Program-made: the position numbers and the translations under genes
Shown: piece by piece, positions 6,901 through 8,734 of the stretch
How positions within the stretch are numbered: the first letter of the stretch is position 1
How the letters are laid out: the number at the start of each line of letters is the position of its first letter
The notes under the pieces: model-generated
Databases searched by the model: none
Told to the model about the DNA's origin: nothing
The model's input: the letters and a program-made list of their open reading frames with translations, nothing else
From: Chloroflexota bacterium
GTDB lineage: Bacteria > Chloroflexota > Anaerolineae > Anaerolineales > DRKV01
Assembly (NCBI GenBank): GCA_011051635.1
Contig: DRKV01000090.1
Location: forward strand, 1-8,734
Direction: 5' to 3'
DNA: 8,734 bases

Positions 6901-7883
6901 CGCTCCCCGCGGGGCCGGGCAGCACCGCCGTCCTGACCGGCACGCTCACCAACCTGGGAAGCGCCGCGGAGACCTTCGACCTGACGGTAAACGCGCCCAC
7001 CGGCTGGGCGGTCTCGCTGGAGGCCAACGGCGCTCCGCTGGACAATCTCACCCTGCCGCCGGCGGTCTTCGACAGCGCGGCCTTCTCCCTGCGGGTCACG
7101 CCGCCCGTCGACACGCCCGCCGGGGATTACCCCCTCAGCCTGCGCGCCGCACCCCGTTCGGAGCCGACCGCGGCGGTCACGAGTACGGTCACCGTGCAGG
7201 TGGGTGCGCTGGGCGTGCAGGTGCGCTTCACCGGCGGCCCAACCCTCCACGACCCGCGGCAGCCCGCCGTGTGGGAGGTGGAAGTCACCAACACGGGCGG
7301 TCAGGCCGCCACTTTCGACTTGCAGGCCGCCGGTGCGCTGGCGCTGGCCGGGCAACTCTCGCAAACCAGCGTCTCGCTGGAGGCAGGCGCTTCCCAAACG
7401 GTGCAGTTCTCTGCCGAGGGGATGGATTCCCTGCTCCCGACGACCTATCTGCTGGCGGTTTCCGCCGCGGCGCAAGGCAACCCCGCCATTCGGGGAGAGG
7501 ATGCCCTGGCGGTGGAGATGATGCCTTACGAGGCCCTCGCCCTGCGCTGGAACCCCGTCTCCCGCACCGTGCCCGCTTCGCTGGAGACCGCCGCCTCGCT
7601 GATAATCACCAACACGGGCAACACCGCCGTGGATGCCTCCATCAGCATCATCAGCGCCGCCGGGGCGCAGGCCGTCACCGAGCTGGCGAAGGTGCGTATT
7701 CCGGCAGGGAGCGCCGTGGCCGTGCCGGTGAGCGTGCAGGCCGAGCGCAACGGGACGTACACCTTCCAGGCCGCGGTGAGCGGCTCCGAGGTTCTCGTCC
7801 AGGCCGGGGCCGAATACACCTTCGGCGAACCCAACCTCATCATCTACCTGCCGCTGGTCAGCAGGGATGTTTCGACGCCGTGA
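1..7883 (+). CDS. Giant secreted/cell-surface multidomain protein (Ig-like stalk, jelly-roll-like array, FG-GAP propeller), 5'-partial
   Basis: One uninterrupted frame runs from the window edge (first full codon at base 3) to TGA at 7881-7883. The GTG at base 9 is not taken as the start: the codons before it are in frame, read as part of a domain strand (LTVRAPAGWTVS) and have no ribosome binding site. The start and any signal peptide therefore lie upstream. Domain order is Ig-like (NEW3/CARDB type), a Cys-bearing helical insert, Ig-like, a Pro-rich linker, six jelly-roll-like units in A/B alternation, an eight-repeat FG-GAP propeller, a connecting domain, five Ig-like domains and the tail IIYLPLVSR. 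In 2,624 residues I find only six cysteines, all in two places, which suits an exported protein. I see no catalytic motif, LPXTG motif or C-terminal membrane helix. I infer an extracellular adhesive or glycan-binding role. The exact function is unknown, and no named gene is recognised. Confidence 0.93.
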   Translation, partial: LTVRAPAGWTVSAETSGLVTAVSPVGAAPGDYTVVVTAQSVAFPQLFVSAEHTVTLTAAAGAALSVQPDPTFTVPWGPQYPSLNFFPQVGALQLPDAAFSIVLQNTSSQAHTFDLTLSGLPAGWSILGGQEGADSMSIPLEAGQSVEAGLYISPTTALPVAGTVYPFSLTAAAQDDPGITATADGAFTMPAVAYPAVLFPAGDVYAAPNSSAALTATLKNIGNAAGTFVLTPTLPVEAWSLSGLPASLTLAAGAEADIPLSVNVTDGVWGRAYPAGFAAQSPDVPYAPLGAVNLYLTSAATLPLYRAAQCPLGSASLESALYALANTAAALEQSCQEGNCEAEAQSAAAASGQVAAAEARTASPLVRAEADALEDAANALAAASGDAAVESALQTLSAAGGALGDQLCRVQTRGFSLRFTPYVDAVLTGGTSGIALELTNQGTLTTTYAVTVTGLPGGAQSFAPTIAPGSSRTLALNAASGMPGSYDLLGEAAWGALRAQAQGRLNVVDSFVQVLSLTADPGFVETGVSNTALRAEIANQAGIPLESTARVDILAPGGGSAWTQDQALTVLAGNPRSYDLGTVDTSGWAAGTYTLTLALLDGDGSLLPDGSGWGYLSVGQALEISQSVTPLLVPPGNVTVTTVITTSITPTAALGMEPLRPHPGPKSAAPSPWLEPSFLQTVEGESTLLDGPDLGALYAASFGGEETYREPAAPENESPAPEGAGTDSLSGESAPPGVDAPPISPSVPLSVTIGGVFTRTESTDPAVVVTGSWGTFSSQYTSGDSLNSKTAGDALGYTFSGRWLSIGFLSDSYGGMAEIFIDGQSQGTVDLYRRSAAAVQVVFDALTMGTHTVRVEALGTSNPLASDTRVRVDYFDFFGAGTLPQGSVEHTDPRVLLSTYWVTSTAAVASGGSYGRATVGTAWFPFEGDSFTYQAVTYSWAGKVVLNVDGAYLTTLDLHSSATMTRTYAFEGLGAGPHVLQISSYRGTATLDTLGTPGSAPFYTPPEQYGTLRYEEDDPALRYNGLPYTATATTWGEPSSNINYASDGRYAYSRTAGDWVAFTFTGDWVGVGLASTASGGLADIYLDGTLLQTVDLYRREDDTRSVYFGGLLSATHTISVSVRGESHPNAGDTYVYVDYFEVKGGLPLDDGTFEAETSSRLRRSLNWSTVSEGGASGGEYLRSDNGTLWYPFEGDTFGIGTWKYRYAEQMELRVDGLSLGRFDLFDENGVRQAFSFDGFGPGLHMLEVRTYRGSATPDSFATPGGAPFYTPPLLQGVVRYEEDDPALVYNGYPYTQTTRCWLNCWDMRFQGAASGGYLAYSNQPGEWVALTFYGSWVGAGFYPANGEAEIFLDGISQGTVIFTDTQGSVYFGGLVTDTHTISVSVVSGPINFDFFDVWDGTLTPDGWYDANLDEHNGPYYFSNLYSWRTEVPGYLSPQIAYAREKDVLRRSAISYDPHLWFGFTGSGVRFLPFQQAGREVEIYLDGVSQGVYDLTPQYTEQPVAIDFTGLTPGAHVIHVDNADGARIDAFQVNPPDTLPYTPVVEWTDTAPTDVYTASYSNGGLLSSAAIGDLEGDGVVEIVAPSSNGQVYVYRGDGADAGGGSPLLWQSDLLGPAAEPSLADLDGDGVAEIVLMGMNGTAAFRSDGTLYWFTDTIKSTVENAGWGGSSIANLDLEPGPEIVLASHNGALYVLDADGSLLWSTPTGSMPAVPVLADINGDGISDIIFAQGKTITAYDFFNGQNVIWSYTHTYPGFFGQAFGAPAVADVDGKQPGGDDGPEVIINWGHYVDVLDADGSLLWSYYLGDDWYFRPSPVTVADLDGDREIEILTASAFRSGLLVPYHTLLALNADGSLLWSQEMGDTTASASGVSTQDLDGDGVWEVLWNGYNEGFVIMSGPTGEKTFNETFSESGTVVDYPVAGDVDGDGYVEIVTGGSNGLFVFGHDGRWSTSRPIWNQHNYHITNINDDWSVPLTEPNSWAYHNTYRTQTPSVNAAPTYALAFTHTVGLSGVSLLTDTASITMTAAPPTYTWGYQQPWYTPAVSVTFDTLLQDMQPGETRQVSQGTRVTYRLPSGTNWLTLPPVYVSAPHLLEAAPQVVTAALGTTAAFEVRLLNPDAASGTVYTLTVSGLPVEMTPPPQEVGLAAGEAVTVPLGIAVPAEAAARDYPFTVNLRTPNGGSDYAFAQVTVVSGAALALSPAKRTALPGETVTYTLRLTNTVGAVHTYTLSAAGAPQVSLPAPLVLAGGESAAAVITASAQVRGSALPFRVTATAEDGTQAAAQALLSIPAGPQVSLALTPDPLPAGPGSTAVLTGTLTNLGSAAETFDLTVNAPTGWAVSLEANGAPLDNLTLPPAVFDSAAFSLRVTPPVDTPAGDYPLSLRAAPRSEPTAAVTSTVTVQVGALGVQVRFTGGPTLHDPRQPAVWEVEVTNTGGQAATFDLQAAGALALAGQLSQTSVSLEAGASQTVQFSAEGMDSLLPTTYLLAVSAAAQGNPAIRGEDALAVEMMPYEALALRWNPVSRTVPASLETAASLIITNTGNTAVDASISIISAAGAQAVTELAKVRIPAGSAVAVPVSVQAERNGTYTFQAAVSGSEVLVQAGAEYTFGEPNLIIYLPLVSRDVSTP
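906..1235 (+). other. Ala-rich helical insert with four cysteines
   Basis: Residues about 300-409 differ from the flanking beta-rich domains. They are dominated by Ala, Glu, Leu and Ser with hardly any Pro or Gly runs, for example SLESALYALANTAAALEQ and AEADALEDAANALAAAS, which reads as an alpha-helical bundle. Four cysteines occur here, at residues 308, 333, 338 and 406. The first and last lie at the two ends of the segment and the middle pair sits in a short turn (SCQEGNCE). That spacing would let two disulfides tie the helices together in an extracellular setting. No known family is recognised. The helical character is judged from composition alone. Confidence 0.6.
1245..1880 (+). other. 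Second Ig-like pair of the giant protein
   Basis: Two further beta-sandwich units follow the helical insert. The first (about 1245-1532) carries 'IALELTNQGTLTTTYAVTV', 'TGLPGG' and 'IAPGSSRTLAL', a plain NEW3-like pattern. The second (about 1533-1880) differs, with 'ALRAEIANQAGIPLESTARV', 'YDLGTVDTSGWAAGTYTLTLALLD' and a closing strand ending in GYLSVG. That is more like the dolichyl/CARDB type in which a subject builds 'W.aGtYtl.v.l.d'. Both probably act as spacers. Family names are by pattern and not verified. Confidence 0.6.
1950..2270 (+). other. Pro/Glu/Ser-rich flexible linker
   Basis: Residues about 648-754 lack strand-like periodicity and are rich in Pro, Glu, Ser, Ala and Gly, with stretches such as PAAPENESPAPEGAGTDS and SAPPGVDAPPISPSVP. 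This marks a flexible, probably extended and acidic hinge between the N-terminal Ig stalk and the jelly-roll-like array. A short leucine-containing piece (SFLQTVEG through LGALYAASFGG) in the middle could be a small docking element, but nothing supports a specific function. Confidence 0.6.
2271..4607 (+). repeat. Alternating A-B-A-B-A-B array of jelly-roll (galactose-binding-like) units
   Basis: Six units of about 125-139 residues alternate between two related types. A units (2271-2645, 3021-3437, 3819-4202) carry a 'W.s......y.s...G....tF.G.WvgvGf....GG.AeIylDG...gTVDLY' core and end in 'VDYFxxxxG' or 'FDFFDVWDG'. B units (2646-3020, 3438-3818, 4203-4607) carry 'WFPFEGDSF' or 'WYPFEGDTF', then 'lxVDGxxLxxxDL', 'FxGxGxGxHxLxxxxYRG' and a hinge 'PGxAPFYTPP'. 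A2 and A3 open with the same RYEEDDPALxYNG. B3 is the most divergent and lacks the YRG and PFYTPP parts. The fold resembles carbohydrate-binding jelly-roll modules, and glycan binding is inferred. The A2-to-A3 spacing is 798 bases and the conserved opening is nearly identical in DNA, so that pair probably arose by duplication. Confidence 0.75.
4629..5966 (+). other. FG-GAP/VCBS beta-propeller with eight calcium-binding-type repeats
   Basis: Eight repeats of the integrin-like Ca2+ loop D-x-[DN]-G-D-G-x-x-[DE]-I-V are spaced 44-55 residues apart. They start at bases 4716 (DLEGDGVVE), 4869 (DLDGDGVAE), 5016 (NLDLEPGPE), 5148 (DINGDGISD), 5301 (DVDGKQPGGDDGPE), 5457 (DLDGDREIE), 5622 (DLDGDGVWE) and 5766 (DVDGDGYVE). 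Strands such as LYVLDADGSLLWS, VDVLDADGSLLWS and LLALNADGSLLWS recur between them, a PQQ-like trait. Repeats 3 and 5 have degenerate or enlarged loops and repeat 6 lacks the Gly, so perhaps five sites bind calcium normally. Propellers of this kind usually mediate protein or ligand contacts outside the cell. The family call is firm. Blade number and ligand are inferred. Confidence 0.88.
5856..5966 (+). other. WNQHNYH...HNTYRTQ propeller-closing segment
   Basis: Residues 1950-1986 read RPIWNQHNYHITNINDDW followed by VPLTEPNSWAYHNTYRTQ. From memory, a segment of this form (WNQ..Y..TNVNDDG.IP....W..HN.FR.Q) closes FG-GAP-type propellers in many large secreted bacterial proteins that continue into Ig-like or CARDB domains, exactly as here. 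It supports an intact propeller and marks its C-terminal boundary. The role of its conserved aromatic and Asn residues is not known to me. Confidence 0.65.
5967..6260 (+). other. Connecting beta domain after the propeller
   Basis: Residues about 1987-2084 join the propeller to the C-terminal Ig tandem. The segment is beta-rich, with 'ASITMTAAPPTYTWGYQQPW' and later 'MQPGETRQVSQGTRVTYRLP' and 'NWLTLPPVYVSAP'. The PGETR...GT.V.Y.L...N.L.LPP pattern looks like an Ig/CARDB-related unit that is either shortened or has one divergent half. No specific family is claimed. Confidence 0.45.
6261..7835 (+). other. C-terminal tandem of five Ig-like (NEW3/CARDB-type) domains
   Basis: Five beta-sandwich units of about 100-113 residues follow one another at about 6261-6572, 6573-6872, 6873-7211, 7212-7532 and 7533-7835. 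Recurrent parts are the 'LTNTVGAVHTYTL', 'LTNLGSAAETFDLTV', 'VTNTGGQAATFDLQ' and 'ITNTGNTAVDASISI' strand, then an 'L.AG.s..v' or 'IPAGSAVAVPVSV' strand, and a late 'PAGDYPLSLRA' or 'LPTTYLLAVSA' strand. The 'APTGW' loop of the third unit is classic for NEW3. They probably form a stalk next to the cell surface. Boundaries are approximate. Confidence 0.72.
7833..7880 (+). other. C-terminal YLPLV-type tail, possible sorting or anchoring signal
   Basis: The last 16 residues read NLIIYLPLVSRDVSTP and stop at the TGA. A short hydrophobic run (LIIYLPLV) followed by an Arg and a polar end sits directly after the last Ig domain. From memory, large secreted proteins of Chloroflexota often end in a similar [VI]YLPLV[LSM]+[RK] string. 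That is a recollection of a recurrent pattern, not a named or experimentally defined sorting signal. It is too short for a transmembrane anchor and has no LPXTG. It may simply be the last strand of the Ig fold. Confidence 0.5.
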
Positions 7884-7908
7884 GCGTAACCGTTCAGCTG
7901 CAAAACCT

Positions 7909-7936
7909 GTAGGACAACTGCGAGCAGTTGTCCTAC
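7909..7936. repeat. Perfect 12-bp inverted repeat, possible dispersed palindrome or 3'-end stabiliser
   Basis: GTAGGACAACTG (7909-7920) and its exact reverse complement CAGTTGTCCTAC (7925-7936) flank a 4-base CGAG loop. It begins 25 bases after the giant gene's stop. No T-run follows on the + strand (CGCAAATC), so it is not a standard intrinsic terminator for that gene. On the - strand it is followed by AGGTTTTG. It could be a transcript-end barrier, an imperfect terminator or a copy of a dispersed palindromic element. Confidence 0.7.
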
Positions 7937-7965
7937 CGCAAATCTCGCCGTGACTTTCGCGCAGC

Positions 7966-7981
7966 ATCCCCGCAAGGGGGT
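7966..7981. other. Small hairpin with a GCAA tetraloop
   Basis: ATCCCC-GCAA-GGGGGT forms a stem of four C:G pairs extended by one U:G and one A:T pair, with a GNRA-type loop on the + strand. It is short and has no T-tract, so it may be incidental or may stabilise the end of the giant gene's transcript. Confidence 0.35.
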
Positions 7982-8019
7982 AGTCACCAAGCTGAACCAT
8001 CCCAAAAGCGTTAACCCAA

Positions 8020-8051
8020 AAGCGCCTGGAGTTGCCTAACTCCAGGCGCTT
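8020..8051 (-). terminator. Intrinsic terminator of the DEAD-box helicase gene
   Basis: AAGCGCCTGGAGTT (8020-8033) and AACTCCAGGCGCTT (8038-8051) form a perfect 14-bp stem with a 4-base loop. Read on the - strand, the stem starts 22 bases past the helicase stop and ends in CTT followed by TTGGG, giving a four-T run. The strong stem and its place make a Rho-independent terminator likely despite the short T-run. Read on the + strand the stem is followed by GAGGCGGG, so action on the giant gene is less certain. Confidence 0.75.
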
Positions 8052-8073
8052 GAGGCGGGCAGACGGGGGAAAA

Positions 8074-8734
8074 TCAGGCCCGCCGCACCAGGATGGTCTC
8101 TTTGCTGCGCAGGCGGTAGGCGCCGCTCTGCGCCAGGACACGCTCCACGAAATGCTCCGGCACGTCCACGAGGGTGCTCTTCTCCTGAATGCGGATAGCC
8201 CCGATGGATTTGCCGGGAATGTCGGCGTGGTGCGCCAGCGTGCCGACTACGTCCGCCGGGCGCAGACCGTGGGAGCGGCCCTTGTCCAGTTTCAGGCGCA
8301 CCATCCCCGCCTCGTGCGAGCGGGAGGAGTTCCAATTGGGGCGGGGGCGTTTCTCGAAGCGTTCCTGGCGGCGTTGGTAGCGGGTCGGGCGGGGCTTGCC
8401 GCGCCGCGCTTCGCGGGCGTTCCAGGCGCGCACCTCACTGATGTGCTCAATGGGGCGCTGCCGCTCGGCCTCGCGGGCCAGGCGCAGGGCCGCCGCGGCC
8501 ACTTCCAGGGGGTCATGCCCCGCTTCGACCAGGGCGGCGACCATCTCCTGCTCGTTCTTGTAGCGGCCGCGCCGCAGCCAGACTTCCATGCGCTGGATGG
8601 TGTGCTGTTTGCGCTTCTCCAGGATGGCATCTTTGGTGGGGATGGGCAGCCGGGTTTGCGGCTGGCCGGTGTACTGCTCGATGCGGCGCAGGGTGCGCTG
8701 TTCGGGGGGCGTGACCAGGGTAATGGCAATCCCG
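8074..8734 (-). CDS. deaD: DEAD-box ATP-dependent RNA helicase (DeaD/CsdA family), C-terminal part
   Basis: The frame is open from the right edge to TGA at 8074-8076 and gives 219 residues. An ATG at 8589 is internal, because the codons before it encode conserved family sequence. The first visible residues, GIAITLVTPPEQRTLRRIE, are the part of the second RecA domain just after motif VI (HRIGRTGRAG, outside the window). A helical segment follows (residues about 25-100), then a basic stretch rich in Arg, Lys and Pro (about 108-143). The end (144-219, bases 8077-8304) is a DbpA-type RRM: VRLKLDKGRSHGLRPADVVG, IPGKSIGAIRIQEKSTLVDV and a final strand ETILVRR match the CsdA/DeaD tail pattern. The enzyme unwinds RNA with ATP, commonly in ribosome assembly, cold adaptation or mRNA decay. 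ATPase motifs are not visible. The symbol is a family-level call; CshA or DbpA would be alternatives. Confidence 0.9.
   Translation of the reverse strand, partial: GIAITLVTPPEQRTLRRIEQYTGQPQTRLPIPTKDAILEKRKQHTIQRMEVWLRRGRYKNEQEMVAALVEAGHDPLEVAAAALRLAREAERQRPIEHISEVRAWNAREARRGKPRPTRYQRRQERFEKRPRPNWNSSRSHEAGMVRLKLDKGRSHGLRPADVVGTLAHHADIPGKSIGAIRIQEKSTLVDVPEHFVERVLAQSGAYRLRSKETILVRRA
8077..8304 (-). other. DbpA/CsdA-type RNA-binding domain of the helicase
   Basis: The last 76 residues form the RRM-like domain that gives DbpA/CsdA helicases RNA specificity. The marks are G-R-x-H-G-[LV] after the first strand, D-V-V-G before the first helix, I-G-x-I-x-I in the second strand and T-x-V-D-[VL]-P before the second helix. 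It ends two residues after the strand ILVRR, so the tail is complete. Whether it recognises 23S rRNA hairpin 92, as DbpA does, cannot be told from this sequence. Confidence 0.85.

Larger units (their letters stand above)
7884..8073. other. 190-base convergent intergenic spacer
   Basis: The spacer between the two stop codons holds no open frame worth calling. It contains three hairpins (7909-7936, 7966-7981, 8020-8051) and a 10-base direct repeat, CCCAAAAGCG at 8001-8010 and again at 8015-8024, the second copy overlapping the left arm of the last hairpin. It is more AT-rich in parts than the coding regions. No promoter or tRNA is seen. Confidence 0.7.

Noticed and set aside
7940..8020. Remnant of an insertion sequence or transposon end in the spacer.
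   Set aside because: No transposase fragment, target duplication or paired terminal repeat can be shown; only short hairpins and a 10-base direct repeat are present.
8054..8084. A GGCGGGC/GCCCGCC inverted repeat overlapping the helicase stop codon.
   Set aside because: Seven paired bases with a 17-base loop is weak and expected by chance in GC-rich DNA, and the strong 14-bp terminator stem lies immediately next to it.
4278..8141. A 1,287-codon open frame on the - strand running antisense to the giant gene and across the spacer.
   Set aside because: It has a low-complexity composition dominated by Gly, Arg, Val, Asp and His, no recognisable domain, and lies opposite the propeller and Ig coding sequence. 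In GC-rich genes, stop codons are rare in the antisense frame, which explains its length. It also crosses the helicase stop and terminator.
8587..8589. ATG at 8589 (- strand) as the start of a 171-residue stand-alone RNA-binding protein.
   Set aside because: The 48 codons upstream remain open and encode the conserved post-motif-VI sequence of DEAD-box helicases, so the gene continues past the window edge.
1..8734. CRISPR array, tRNA, rRNA, riboswitch, toxin-antitoxin or defence genes.
   Set aside because: No regularly spaced short repeats, cloverleaf-type sequence, conserved rRNA segment or small independent gene pair was seen. The window is almost wholly filled by two coding frames.

Overview
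The window is GC-rich and holds two partial, convergent genes. The long one (+ strand, 1-7883) enters from the left edge and encodes the last 2,626 complete codons of a giant, apparently secreted or cell-surface multidomain protein. The other (- strand, 8074-8734) enters from the right edge and encodes the last 219 residues of a DEAD-box RNA helicase with a DbpA/CsdA-type RNA-binding tail. A 190-base spacer (7884-8073) separates the stop codons and holds three hairpins and a short direct repeat. Neither gene has its start, promoter or ribosome binding site in view.

The most likely source is Chloroflexota, perhaps Anaerolineae. The reasons are the high GC, the giant low-cysteine extracellular protein rich in Thr, Ala, Gly and Pro, NEW3/CARDB-like Ig domains joined to FG-GAP repeats, and above all the C-terminal ending IIYLPLVSR, a tail I associate from memory with secreted proteins of that phylum. 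This is an inference. There is no rRNA or marker gene to confirm it, and the helicase is too widespread to help.

Layout of the giant protein (residues counted from the GTG at base 9): partial plus two Ig-like domains (to base 905); a helical Ala-rich insert with four cysteines (906-1235); two more Ig-like domains (1245-1880); a Pro/Glu/Ser-rich linker (1950-2270); a six-unit array of jelly-roll-like domains alternating as A1-B1-A2-B2-A3-B3 (2271-4607); an FG-GAP/VCBS beta-propeller with eight repeats and a WNQH...HNTYR closing segment (4629-5966); a connecting domain (5967-6260); five Ig-like domains (6261-7835); and the YLPLV tail (7833-7880). This looks like a long stalk of Ig domains carrying a carbohydrate-binding-like array and a calcium-binding propeller outside the cell. 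A role in adhesion or glycan binding is a guess from architecture. No catalytic domain is visible.

The two genes are convergent and show no functional link. No RNA gene, CRISPR array, recognisable insertion sequence, defence system or recombination site was found. The points of interest are the alternating A/B array, the disulfide-capable helical insert inside an Ig stalk, the C-terminal tail, and the palindromic hairpin downstream of the giant gene.
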